Shown here: piece after piece, positions 37,352 through 46,946 of the stretch
How positions within the stretch are numbered: the stretch's first letter is position 1
How the letters are laid out: each line of letters starts with the position of its first letter
Origin: Methanobrevibacter sp.
Lineage (GTDB): Archaea > Methanobacteriota > Methanobacteria > Methanobacteriales > Methanobacteriaceae
Assembly: GCF_017431965.1 (NCBI RefSeq)
Contig: NZ_JAFRKB010000005.1
Coordinates: forward strand, 1-64,000
DNA: 64,000 nt
Direction of reading: 5' to 3'
Program-made: the position numbers and the translations under genes
Notes under the pieces: model-generated
The model's database searches: none
The model's input: the letters and a program-made list of their open reading frames with translations, nothing else
Told to the model about the DNA's origin: nothing

Positions 37352-38404
37352 TTACTCCTCTAAATATTCAATAATAGCATCCAACAGTTTAGCTGCTCCA
37401 TTATTATAAACATCTTCAACAGGCAATCCAAATTCAGATTCGAAAGATTCAATTGTCATATCGTCGTCAGCATTTTTAAGATTGATAGATAAACCAACAA
37501 CTTTTGTAGGTTCAACAGCCTCAATAGCTTTAATTTCTTCTTCGATGCCTTTTGGTTCTCTGTAAGGGTGATTTGGTCTGTGTCCAACAATAACCGCATC
37601 AGGAGCGGCACCAATTAAAATAGCTGCAGACAATCCTCTTGGGTGAGGATTTCCATCTTCAGTTAAGCTAGACTGACCTTCAATAAAAATAATATCAGGG
37701 TTTTTTGTTTCTTCCACGTATTTAATAGCAGATAATACGGCTGCCGGAACATCCATTGCGGATAAACTTCCAGCCCTAAAATTAAAATCAGTCGGTTCTT
37801 CCAATCCCATTTCATCAGTTGAAATTATTGCAGGGGTCAAATCTCTTTCCATACAGGCCAGGCCTAATTTTTTTGTTGTGGTTCTTTTACCGCATTCCTG
37901 GGAAGTTCCTCCAACGAAAATTACAGGAGCTTTAGGAACATAAGATATTTTCGGCAAAACTTCGCAAGATTTTTCAGGAGCTATGCCAGCTATCATTTCA
38001 ACAACGTCCAATCTAGGGCCAATTTCTTTTATTACAACATTTTTTGAGTCTGCAAATTTCTTTAGAGACAAGTTTTCACTTATTGACAATGATCTAAATG
38101 AAGTAACAACATTCAATCCAGCATCAATAGCTTGGACCGCATATTTTAGCGCAGCACCTTCAGCGCCAATCGGCAGCATTATGACAAGAGATTTTGCTTC
38201 AGGCGCATCTTTTAAACATTCCTCAAGACTGCCTGTAACTTTATATTTACAAAACTCTTTTCCTTGTTTGTTAACATTATCATCAATGAATCCTATAGCT
38301 TCAACACCTTCAAGGTTGGAGAATTTTTCTCCACCGCCGCCACAACCAACTACAATGAATGGATTTAACTCTTGAATCTCTTTAACTGATTTTATTGAAT
38401 ACAA
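37352..38404 (-). CDS. DUF1611 family protein (P-loop + Rossmann)
   Basis: About 350 residues. An N-terminal Rossmann-like part ([27 protein letters not shown]) is followed by a P-loop domain ([20 protein letters not shown] near 163-182) and a conserved [19 protein letters not shown]1611 includes proteins involved in D-amino-acid acetylation (DgcN), but I would not transfer that function here. The start is unsure: GTG 38413 lies inside the GGGGTG ribosome-binding sequence, so TTG 38404 (6 nt spacing) or 38407 is likelier. It precedes sepF. Confidence 0.75.
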   Translation of the reverse strand: MYSIKSVKEIQELNPFIVVGCGGGGEKFSNLEGVEAIGFIDDNVNKQGKEFCKYKVTGSLEECLKDAPEAKSLVIMLPIGAEGAALKYAVQAIDAGLNVVTSFRSLSISENLSLKKFADSKNVVIKEIGPRLDVVEMIAGIAPEKSCEVLPKISYVPKAPVIFVGGTSQECGKRTTTKKLGLACMERDLTPAIISTDEMGLEEPTDFNFRAGSLSAMDVPAAVLSAIKYVEETKNPDIIFIEGQSSLTEDGNPHPRGLSAAILIGAAPDAVIVGHRPNHPYREPKGIEEEIKAIEAVEPTKVVGLSINLKNADDDMTIESFESEFGLPVEDVYNNGAAKLLDAIIEYLEE

Positions 38405-38594
38405 CAATTTCACCCCTATAACTTATAATTTATAATTATCCCTGTAATTTATTATCCTACCATTTTTGAAAAAAATCATAAAAATAATATTATATTATTA
38501 AATATAATTTTTCATATTAATAAATGTAAATGTTTAAAGACTAATAATTAATAAATATAATATTAATTAAAAAAAATTAAAAGGAGAATCAAGC

Positions 38595-39539
38595 ATGAGA
38601 AAACCCTATGTTATATTGATAGGAAGTGCATCCGGAATTGGAAAATCAACAATAGCCGCAGAACTTGCCAAACAACTCAACATTAAACATTTAATTGAAA
38701 GTGACTTCATTAGAGCTGTTGTCCGAGGAATTATTGGTAAGGAATATGCGCCAGCACTCCATAGCTCATCCTATGATGCCTATAAACATCTGAGAAACAA
38801 AAATCGATATGAAGATTATGCTGATTTGGTTTCAGCAGGGTTTGATGAACATGCATCCTATGTAATTCCGGCTTTGGAAAAAATAATTCAGCGAGCCATA
38901 ACCGACTATGACGATATCGTTATTGAAGGGGTTCACCTAGTTCCGGGATTAATCGATATTGAACAGTTCAGAGAATATGCAAACATCTACTTCTTTGTTT
39001 TAAGTTCAGATGAGGAATCCCACAAAGAAAGATTTGTCAAAAGGGCCATTCAAATTCAACGTGGCGGAAAACAGCTTGATTTCTTTAAAGAGAATAGGAT
39101 TATCCATGACCACTTATTAAGGCAAGCTGAAAAAAATGATGTGGAAATCGTAAAAGCCGAAACCATTGAAAAGACTCTGGATAAGATTTTATCAATTATC
39201 AATAAGGCTTGCAGCACAATTAAGTTAACTAATTCTGTTGAAGAGCTTGAGGATGTGATAAACATCATCATTAAGCAAAACAACGGATCACTTGAAAAAG
39301 TGACATACAATATTCCTGGCTTTAAGGAGCCGCTGGTTCGAAACATTAACGTTTCAGATGTGAACTCCGCCGAAAAATTTATAAGAAATATCAATGAAAG
39401 TGAAGACAAAAAGGAATACCTGAATAAATTATATGGCCTGTCAGATTACAGGAATACAACAATCTGTGCTTCAAACCAGGAAAAATTGGATAAGATTATA
39501 ACTGAATTAAAAGATAAAGGATATGTTTTAAATGAATGA
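38595..39539 (+). CDS. pgk2: 2-phosphoglycerate kinase
   Basis: A 314-residue P-loop kinase: GSASGIGKST at 10-19, ESDFIRAVVRGI substrate region, and a lid with KERFVKRAIQIQRGGK. It phosphorylates 2-phosphoglycerate toward cyclic 2,3-diphosphoglycerate, a thermoprotective and phosphate-storage solute in Methanobacteriales. No cDPG synthetase is in the window. The last 100 residues (VEELEDVINIIIKQNNGS...) look like an added domain. AAAGGAGAATCAAGC precedes the ATG. It overlaps the ZPR1 gene by 8 nt. Confidence 0.82.
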   Translation: MRKPYVILIGSASGIGKSTIAAELAKQLNIKHLIESDFIRAVVRGIIGKEYAPALHSSSYDAYKHLRNKNRYEDYADLVSAGFDEHASYVIPALEKIIQRAITDYDDIVIEGVHLVPGLIDIEQFREYANIYFFVLSSDEESHKERFVKRAIQIQRGGKQLDFFKENRIIHDHLLRQAEKNDVEIVKAETIEKTLDKILSIINKACSTIKLTNSVEELEDVINIIIKQNNGSLEKVTYNIPGFKEPLVRNINVSDVNSAEKFIRNINESEDKKEYLNKLYGLSDYRNTTICASNQEKLDKIITELKDKGYVLNE

Positions 39540-40113
39540 TGAAACTCTTACTGAAATGATTATTAAATGCCCAGCATGCGGAATTGAAGGTGTCGCCAAA
39601 TCCATAATGAAGGAAATCGAAATTCCCCATTTTGGAAATGTATTAGAGACAAGCATACAATGCCCATCATGCGGATTTAAACATAATGACATTATAGCAC
39701 TTGAACAGAACGACCCTGCAAAATATGTTCTTGAAATAAATAGAAACAACTTGTCCATCCGTGTTGTTAGATCACAATCCGCAACCGTTTCAATCCCCGA
39801 AATCGGTGTTAAAGTGGAACCAGGTCCAAAATCAGAAGGTTATGTAACCAATGTGGAAGGCATGCTGACACGATTTGAAGACGCTGTAAAAAAAGCGTTG
39901 AATCTGTTTGATGATGTTGAATCACAAACTAATGCTAAAAAAACTTTAGATGAAATTCATGAGCTAAAAAAAGGAAACGGAACTGCTACATTAATAATTT
40001 TGGATCCATTCGGACAAAGCAATATCGTTAGTGAAAAAGCAGAAATTCTGGAAATTCCAGAAGAGGAATTAAAAAATTTAAAAACAGGTTTTACACATAT
40101 TGAAGATAATTAG
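39532..40113 (+). CDS. ZPR1-type zinc finger protein
   Basis: A 193-residue archaeal ZPR1: a four-cysteine zinc finger (CPACG...CPSCGFKHND, about residues 13-52), then the conserved beta domain with RVVRSQSATVSIPEIG and VEGMLTRFEDAV. Eukaryotic ZPR1 assists folding of translation factor EF-1A, and the archaeal form may do so too. Overlaps the 2-phosphoglycerate kinase gene by 8 nt, so translation is coupled. A hairpin (40113-40134) lies at its end. Confidence 0.9.
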   Translation: MNDETLTEMIIKCPACGIEGVAKSIMKEIEIPHFGNVLETSIQCPSCGFKHNDIIALEQNDPAKYVLEINRNNLSIRVVRSQSATVSIPEIGVKVEPGPKSEGYVTNVEGMLTRFEDAVKKALNLFDDVESQTNAKKTLDEIHELKKGNGTATLIILDPFGQSNIVSEKAEILEIPEEELKNLKTGFTHIEDN

Positions 40114-40134
40114 AAGGAAGAATTATTCTCCTTC
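40113..40134. terminator. Imperfect hairpin between convergent genes
   Basis: GAAGG-A-AGAAT / ATTCT-C-CCTTC, about 10 pairs with one mismatch, across the ends of the ZPR1 gene and the histone-like gene. Confidence 0.4.
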
Positions 40135-40557
40135 CTCTTCATCATCAAGACTTGCTGAGAAATTGGTGAAAGTATCTTCTTCAACAACATCTTTTAATTT
40201 TAAGGTTTTTTGAACATCCATAGCTAATGCATTACAATCAGCTTTAATAGCTTCTAAATGTAATAAAATTCTTTCTTTTTCTTGATTAATCCTTTCGATG
40301 TTAGTGTATGGGTAAGTGGATTCCTTAAGCATTTCGTATTCTATTGTAGTGTAAGGATAATCATTCAATTGTTTACATACATTTTTTAAAACATCACCTA
40401 AAAATTTGTTCATTTCGACTTTTACTCTTTCCCTAATCATTTTGTCATCGTCTAGATTTTCTTTCATCAAACGAACAACTTCAGCCTTAGCGAAAGGTAA
40501 CTTTTCATCATCTTCGTCTACGATTTCTTCTTCATCAAAAATTTCATCTTCAGGCAT
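40123..40557 (-). CDS. Histone-fold protein with acidic tails and coiled-coil extension
   Basis: A 144-residue protein. Residues 19-80 align by eye with archaeal histones: LPFA (HMf LPIA), a long central helix [20 protein letters not shown] (41-60), then [12 protein letters not shown] (69-80) matching the KTI-x-x-x-D-I loop 2/helix 3. An acidic 18-residue head and an acidic tail flank it, and a helical stretch (86-121, [20 protein letters not shown]) probably forms a coiled coil. Typical DNA-contact Arg/Lys positions are only partly kept. It may bind DNA differently from canonical histones or act as a histone partner. Methanobacteriales variants called coiled-coil histones have been described, as I recall. 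Confidence 0.7.
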   Translation of the reverse strand: MPEDEIFDEEEIVDEDDEKLPFAKAEVVRLMKENLDDDKMIRERVKVEMNKFLGDVLKNVCKQLNDYPYTTIEYEMLKESTYPYTNIERINQEKERILLHLEAIKADCNALAMDVQKTLKLKDVVEEDTFTNFSASLDDEEEGE

Positions 40558-40782
40558 AATAACATCTCATTCGATTTTTTAATAATATTGACCATACCTG
40601 CAATCTTTTAGAAAAAATTGGCGGTACATCAATATCTAAGTAAACATTTATTGAAAGTTATATATAAATGTATTGATTTAATTAGAGAATTGAAGCAGTA
40701 TTCGAGTAGTTTTCATGCCAACATATAAAATAATCAATCGGAAAATTAATAATTTTGATACTTGTAAAATTTTGAAAAATCG

Positions 40783-40818
40783 TTTTAAAAAATAAAAAAT
40801 AGTAGCATTGAAGCTACT
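40783..40818 (-). terminator. Terminator of the adhesin gene
   Basis: On the minus strand, AGTAGC / GCTACT (6 bp, 6-nt loop, 40801-40818) is followed by ATTTTTTATTTTTT. It lies 6 nt beyond the adhesin stop codon. Confidence 0.65.
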
Positions 40819-40823
40819 TTAAA

Positions 40824-43800
40824 TTATCTTTTCTTTGAGAAATTGCGACCCAAAAATATCATCAAGAACACTATTGAAATCAGCAAAACTGCAAACGGAT
40901 TGGCAGTAATGTGATTTTCATCAATTAAAACATCAAGTGCAGATGAATTTGGAGTTGAATTTGCTTTATCTAGATGTTTTTCGGGAATTTCATCATTTTC
41001 ACTGACATTGACCAAAACTTCATCCTGATTGTTATCGCTGTCATAATCAAATGTATCGCTTATTGCAACAACCATGTTTTTGGCAATGTCCGCACCTGCA
41101 GCCATTGCTTTTATGTAGAGTTCGGCATGCTCCCCATTATCCAGACAATCGATATTCCATACCTGGTTTGAATCATCATAACTTCCTTTTGAAGCCCTTG
41201 CTGATTTAAAAGTCAATGATTTATCCGGAATTTCATTAACTTTAACGTTTCTGGCTTCATCAGGTCCGTTATTGACAATTTTAATGGAATAATCTACAAT
41301 ATCACCAACTTTATAATAATATTTTGAGACCGTTTTTGTTATTGACAAATCGCAGGCCGGTGGAACATCAATCTCTTCAACATCCCTATTGTTAACCGGA
41401 TTTGGATCATGTTCATCACCTGAAATTATAGCAATATTTTCAAAAACACCAGTGGATATCACTTTGCAAATAATATCTAACTGTTTAACTTCATTTAAGG
41501 CCAAATCACCAATATGCCAGGTACCATCAGCAGTTATGTTGTCGCTTGAGCTGACGAATTCAACACCGTTAGGCATTATGTCCCTGACAGTGACATTTGT
41601 TGCATCATTAGGACCGTTATTGCGAGCGATGATGCTCCATTTGATTAAATCACCGTAATTAGGATTTGAATTATTGACAATTTTTTCAACTGACAAATCA
41701 GTCACTGGACTAACATTGATTTTTTCACTAGCTTTATTGTTGGATTCATTCCGGTCAACCTGTGAACATCTGGCTATTGCCTCATTTAGAATCTCACCCA
41801 ATTTATTCACACTGCAAGTGATATTAATGTATGCAATATCACCATTATCCAATCTAGGAATGCTCCATTTGTTATTCTTGAATGTTCCGACAGTACTTGA
41901 ATAACCCCTTAAAATTAAACCGCTATCCAACACATCAGAAACTACAACATTGGTAGCCCTATCCGGACCGTTGTTTCTAATGGATATAAACCATGTGATA
42001 TTATCTCCGAAATAAGGTGTTTTATCGGATACCTGTTTGGTTACCTCCAAGTCAACGGTTGATGGGACTTTGATTGATTCATTATCCTTGTTGTTGGATT
42101 TGTTTAAGTCAACTTCATCAGCAGAAATTGAAGCGAAATTGGTAATTGTACCTGTCTTATTGACTTTACAAGTGATTTCCAATATTTGCTCTTCACCATT
42201 TTCCAAACAACACAATCCCCAGACGCCGTTATCATAAAGACCTTTGCTTAGAGTAACATTCATCACTATCAATCCATCAGGCAAAACATCATCTACAAAA
42301 ACGGATGTGGCCTTATCGGGACCATTGTTTTTAGCGATTACTGTCCATTTAATGATATCACCATATTTTGGTTTTGAATTATTGACCAATTTGGATACAC
42401 TTACATCGGCTGTTTTTGAAACGTTTATATAGGAATCATCCTTATTGTTGGATAAATCAGGATCGAATTTGCTTCCGTTTACAGAAACATTATTCTGAGT
42501 GAAACCGGTAGCAACTACACGAGTAATGATATTTAACCGGACAGATGCATTAGGAATTAAGTTGCCTATTGTCCATCTGCCGTTAGCACGGTTATATTTT
42601 CCACGGCCATCATCACTAACCCAAGCCAGTGAATCCGGAAGTAAATCGGAAACTACAACACCACTTGCTTCATCAGGCCCATTGTTTCGAACAGTGATAG
42701 TCCAACATATTTCCTCACCGTAATTAGGATTGGTAACATTCACTGTTTTTATAACTTCCAAATCAGCAGCAGAATTAATGAAAACTGACGCTTCATCCCT
42801 ATTGTTGGATTTATCAGGGTCATATTGCTTTCCACTGACATTAGCTACATTAGTGAATAATCCTGTTTTGTTGACTTTGCAAATAAATTCATAGGTCAAA
42901 TTTTCACCAATTCCTAAAGATCCTACATTAATGACCCCATTTGAGTATGATCCCCTTGGTAAAATTGAGCGAACCAAAATAAGTCCATCAGGCAATTTAT
43001 CGGATACTTTAACACCATATGCATTGCTCGGACCGTTATTGGAAATAACTATTTTCCAAGTGATTTCATCACCGAAATTAGCAGATGAAACATTTATTGA
43101 CTTTTCAATAACCAGATCTGCAGAGTTATTGACTTTAATACTGCAAGAGTCCTTATTATTTGATTCATTCCTGTCACGTTCATCTCCTTTAACGGAAACA
43201 TCGTTTTTAATGGTTCCAGTTCCATTTACCTGGCAGAATATGTCCAATGTGACTTCTTCATTAACATCTAAAGTTCCAATGACCCATTTTCCAGTATTTT
43301 TATTGTAATTTGCACTGTTATCAATGTAAATCATAGATTTTGGAAGGATATCAGTCATTACAACATTATGCGCCGGGTCAGGACCATTATTTCGAACGAC
43401 GATTGTCCATTTAATATAGTCACGATAATTCGGATTAGAATTGTTAACTGATTTAACGACTTCCAAATCACAGGTTTTCGGAACAGTGATTGACGCTTCA
43501 TCCCTATTGTTGGATTTATCAGGATCGTATTGCTTTCCACTGACATTAGCTACATTAGTGAATAATCCTGTTTTGTTAATTTTGCAAATAAATTCATAGG
43601 TCAAATTTTCACCAATTCCTAAAGACCCTACATTAATGACCCCATTTGAGTATGTTCCCCTTGGTAAAATTGGGCGAACAAGAATTAGTCCATCAGGCAA
43701 TACATCAGATACTTTAACACCATATGCATTGCTTGGACCGTTATTGGAAATAACTATTTTCCAAGTGATTTCATCACCGAAATTAGCAGATGAGACATTT

Positions 43801-46487
43801 ATTGACTTTTCAATAGCCAAATCTGCAGAGTTATTGACTTTTATACTGCAGGAGTCATAATTATTTGATTCATTCCTGTCACGTTCATCTCCTTTAACGG
43901 AAACGTCATTTTTGATGGTTCCTGTTGCATTTACCTGGCAGAATATGTCCAATGTGACTTCTTCATTAACACCTAAAGTCCCAATGACCCATTTTCCATT
44001 ATTTTTATTGTAATTTGCACTGTTGCTAATGTAAATCATAGATTTTGGAAGGATATCAGTCATTACAACATTATGTGCCGGATCAGGACCATTATTCCGA
44101 ACGACAATTGTCCATTTAATATAGTCGCGATAACTTGGATTAGAATTGTTGACTAATTTAACGACTTCCAAATCACAGGTTTTCGGAACTGTAATCGATG
44201 CCTCATCATGGTTGTTAGACAAATTTACATCAAATTCATTGGAGGTGACATTTGCTTCATTAACTATATCACCGGTTTTATTGATTCTGGCATAGATATT
44301 GACAATTATAGTCTGATTGACTTCAACATCCCCAATATACAAACTGCCTGTCTGATGATTATATGAACCGTTACTATCATCATTAATATAAACCAATCCG
44401 ATAGGAAGAATATCATGAACTGTGACATTTGTTGCTTTGTTAGGACCATGGTTTGTAATATTCAATGTCCATACAACGACATCATCATAGTTGTAAGATT
44501 CTGAAGCGGACAATTTTCTAACCTGACTGTCAATTTTTGGAATAACATTGAATGTTGTAGTGTTAATAATAGCTTTGTAGTAGGTATCTTCTGTATGTCT
44601 TGCAGTCACATAATATTTTCCCGGCTGCAAACCATCCAATTCGTCTGAAACCTCACCAAGATAGTTGGAAGTTAATGTTTCATTATAAATTAAAAGACCA
44701 TCCTCCCTTTCGACAGTGAGTAAGATTTTCATGTTATATTCACGGTCATCCTGATATAACCTGCCATTATTTGTGGCACCATCTAAAGGGGATTCGCCGT
44801 CAATTGACAAATGGGAATAATCCGCAGCATTGTAGATTGCATTTGAAACCGCAAGATTATTATATCTGGCAATGTTGTTTCCACCATGAATGACAGATTT
44901 TAACTCTTCTGTTTGTCCATAGAAGATGTCATTTGCATAAATCGGCAATAAATAAACCCAAGCCTGATTTTCAAATAATGTATTATTATTTAGGATTAAT
45001 TCATTTCCATATTTGTCATAATAAATTGCACTGCCGTTTCTGGCAGTATTATAATAGAACTCTGAATTACACACATTAGCTTTGGTACTGTTTATATAAA
45101 TTGCACCACCTAATCCGTCGTTTAATTTATTATAATCCGGGCGAGCCTCATTAGAGATAAATAATGAATTATCTACAAGAGTATTTTCCCCTTTGGAATA
45201 AATTGCTCCGCCATCCACTTCAGCAAGATTCAAAGTAAAATTTGAATTGTGGATTTCAACATTTTGTGCTTCAATATTTAAAGCACCACCATAAACATCC
45301 GCATAATTATCATAGAAAGTAGAATTGAAAATATTTATATTCACACCTGCTACCTGAATAGCTCCTCCTTTAGGGGCAATATTGCATTCAAAATAACAGT
45401 TAACTATTTCAAAATCCATAATATCATATTGATATCCTGTGGAAACCGCACCTCCATACAGCTTATTTGCATAGTTATCCCTAAAAGTACAGTTCTCAAG
45501 TTTACCGGATGCATGGAATGTTAAAGCTCCGCCTTGGTCAGCATGGTTATTGGTGAATACGCAATTCACATATTCTACTCCATTACGAACACAACCTGCA
45601 CCGCCATGGGAATTTCTATTGATGCTGATTGCATAATTATTGTTGAAAGTACAATTATAAACTAAAGCTTTATAGTTATTTACATCCAAACCAATCTGTA
45701 TTGCACCGCCATATACTGAACCACTGCCTTTAACCCAATTTGAGTCAAAAAGACAATTAATTACTTTCGAATTCATTCCGTAAACTCCAACGGCACCTGC
45801 TGTGGAGAAGTTTTGAAGACTTTTGAAGTATCCCGAATTGTTCCTGAATTCGCAATTCTGAATTGTTAAATTTTCAGCAGTGTATAAGTCATATAATGAT
45901 GATAATACGCCACCGTGATTGGCATGATTATTCTCGAAAATACAATTGTCAACAATGACATTTTTCGTCAATATATAAACTGCCGATCCAACATCCCCTT
46001 CAGCATGTATAAATCTTAAATTGGATATTACACTTCCATGGGCATCACCCGTAATGTTAAAAATACTGGATACATCTTCACCATCCAAAGTCGCAGAAGA
46101 TGCGGATGTGATTGTTAGCCTTTTATCAATATTTATTGTTGATTCATTTCCATTTGCACTATAATCACCAGTTAAATATATTGTATCTCCAGCCCGTGCA
46201 TTATTTATTACATTTTGAATATCCTGAAATGTTCTTCCATTAACAGAATAATCTGTAGCCAAAATATTCCCACTACTCTTATCTACCTCCAGAATTTCAT
46301 TTGCTTGAGAATTTCCTAGTTTATCTTTAATATCCAATTCCATTATTGGCCCATTGCCTTTTTCATTTAACTCTGCCGCATAAGAATCTTCAATATTTAA
46401 TCCAACTGCTGCAAATATTAAACAAATAAATAGCATGGAAATAATGAAATTTTTGCTAATTGCTATCTTTTGAGTTTTATTTAACAT
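40824..46487 (-). CDS. Adhesin-like surface protein (beta-helix + ten DUF11 repeats)
   Basis: A 1887-residue protein. A signal sequence (IISMLFICLIFAAVGLN, about 14-38) precedes a right-handed parallel beta-helix (about 90-560; many N-x-F-x-x-N-x-A and GGA turns such as HGGVL, YGGAI). An Ig-like domain follows (about 590-650), then ten DUF11-type repeats (about 650-1810, each with NNGPDxAxNVxVxDxLP and NESNN). A C-terminal membrane anchor (FAVLLISIVFLMIFLG) ends in FSKKR. It is a typical methanogen adhesin-like protein held at the cell surface, probably for contact with host or other microbes. AGGTGATTAA precedes the ATG. Repeat pairs 2-3 and 4-5 are a recent duplication. Confidence 0.92.
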   Translation of the reverse strand: MLNKTQKIAISKNFIISMLFICLIFAAVGLNIEDSYAAELNEKGNGPIMELDIKDKLGNSQANEILEVDKSSGNILATDYSVNGRTFQDIQNVINNARAGDTIYLTGDYSANGNESTINIDKRLTITSASSATLDGEDVSSIFNITGDAHGSVISNLRFIHAEGDVGSAVYILTKNVIVDNCIFENNHANHGGVLSSLYDLYTAENLTIQNCEFRNNSGYFKSLQNFSTAGAVGVYGMNSKVINCLFDSNWVKGSGSVYGGAIQIGLDVNNYKALVYNCTFNNNYAISINRNSHGGAGCVRNGVEYVNCVFTNNHADQGGALTFHASGKLENCTFRDNYANKLYGGAVSTGYQYDIMDFEIVNCYFECNIAPKGGAIQVAGVNINIFNSTFYDNYADVYGGALNIEAQNVEIHNSNFTLNLAEVDGGAIYSKGENTLVDNSLFISNEARPDYNKLNDGLGGAIYINSTKANVCNSEFYYNTARNGSAIYYDKYGNELILNNNTLFENQAWVYLLPIYANDIFYGQTEELKSVIHGGNNIARYNNLAVSNAIYNAADYSHLSIDGESPLDGATNNGRLYQDDREYNMKILLTVEREDGLLIYNETLTSNYLGEVSDELDGLQPGKYYVTARHTEDTYYKAIINTTTFNVIPKIDSQVRKLSASESYNYDDVVVWTLNITNHGPNKATNVTVHDILPIGLVYINDDSNGSYNHQTGSLYIGDVEVNQTIIVNIYARINKTGDIVNEANVTSNEFDVNLSNNHDEASITVPKTCDLEVVKLVNNSNPSYRDYIKWTIVVRNNGPDPAHNVVMTDILPKSMIYISNSANYNKNNGKWVIGTLGVNEEVTLDIFCQVNATGTIKNDVSVKGDERDRNESNNYDSCSIKVNNSADLAIEKSINVSSANFGDEITWKIVISNNGPSNAYGVKVSDVLPDGLILVRPILPRGTYSNGVINVGSLGIGENLTYEFICKINKTGLFTNVANVSGKQYDPDKSNNRDEASITVPKTCDLEVVKSVNNSNPNYRDYIKWTIVVRNNGPDPAHNVVMTDILPKSMIYIDNSANYNKNTGKWVIGTLDVNEEVTLDIFCQVNGTGTIKNDVSVKGDERDRNESNNKDSCSIKVNNSADLVIEKSINVSSANFGDEITWKIVISNNGPSNAYGVKVSDKLPDGLILVRSILPRGSYSNGVINVGSLGIGENLTYEFICKVNKTGLFTNVANVSGKQYDPDKSNNRDEASVFINSAADLEVIKTVNVTNPNYGEEICWTITVRNNGPDEASGVVVSDLLPDSLAWVSDDGRGKYNRANGRWTIGNLIPNASVRLNIITRVVATGFTQNNVSVNGSKFDPDLSNNKDDSYINVSKTADVSVSKLVNNSKPKYGDIIKWTVIAKNNGPDKATSVFVDDVLPDGLIVMNVTLSKGLYDNGVWGLCCLENGEEQILEITCKVNKTGTITNFASISADEVDLNKSNNKDNESIKVPSTVDLEVTKQVSDKTPYFGDNITWFISIRNNGPDRATNVVVSDVLDSGLILRGYSSTVGTFKNNKWSIPRLDNGDIAYINITCSVNKLGEILNEAIARCSQVDRNESNNKASEKINVSPVTDLSVEKIVNNSNPNYGDLIKWSIIARNNGPNDATNVTVRDIMPNGVEFVSSSDNITADGTWHIGDLALNEVKQLDIICKVISTGVFENIAIISGDEHDPNPVNNRDVEEIDVPPACDLSITKTVSKYYYKVGDIVDYSIKIVNNGPDEARNVKVNEIPDKSLTFKSARASKGSYDDSNQVWNIDCLDNGEHAELYIKAMAAGADIAKNMVVAISDTFDYDSDNNQDEVLVNVSENDEIPEKHLDKANSTPNSSALDVLIDENHITANPFAVLLISIVFLMIFLGRNFSKKR
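42787..44196. repeat. 705-bp tandem duplication inside the adhesin gene
   Basis: Copy 1 (about 42787-43491) and copy 2 (about 43492-44196) differ at few positions. Each encodes 235 residues, i.e. two DUF11 units. For example GACGCTTCATCCCTATTG recurs at exactly 705 bp. The frame is kept. Confidence 0.85.
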
Positions 46488-46946
46488 TTAATCACCTTTT
46501 GAGGACGATGATAACCACTATTAATTAGCAAAAGCTATTAACTAGCAATTAAACTTTTTACTTTAGTTAAAACTTTAAAAAGAATAGATTATAATTATAA
46601 AATTTAAAAAATAACTTTCGAATCATCAGAAATGCTATTTTTTAGCCTTCTACCACAAGATATTTTTAACAAATACTGCACAAATTCGTAGGTTATTTTA
46701 ATTTTACAACATAAACTAAACTTTCTTAAATTCTTGCTAAATTTAACTTAAAATAAAAGATAACCTTTTTAAATCCTCAAAATCAGTATTTAGCCTCAAT
46801 TTATTTAAATTTTTTCTTATATATAACTAAAATTTAATATTATCAAAAAATATTCTATTTAAAAATAAAATTAATTAATTGAAATGAATAAAATATTTTA
46901 ATCATGAAATAATAAAGTAATATTAATAAAAGTTAAGGTAAGATAT
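46488..46946. promoter_or_regulatory. 459-nt divergent control region of two surface-protein genes
   Basis: No gene is seen. It is very AT-rich with several TATA-like boxes (e.g. TTTAAAAATAAAATT near 46858, on the side of the plus-strand gene). An imperfect inverted repeat TTAATTAGC...GCTATTAA (46521-46541) lies 34 nt before the adhesin ATG and could be an operator. Inference only. Confidence 0.3.

Noticed and set aside
41389-43860. Several plus-strand frames of 60-125 codons across the adhesin
   Set aside because: Periodic shadows of the DUF11 repeats; similar to each other only because the repeats are.
42787-44196. CRISPR-like or mobile repeat
   Set aside because: Coding in-frame duplication of protein domains, no short spaced repeats, no transposase.
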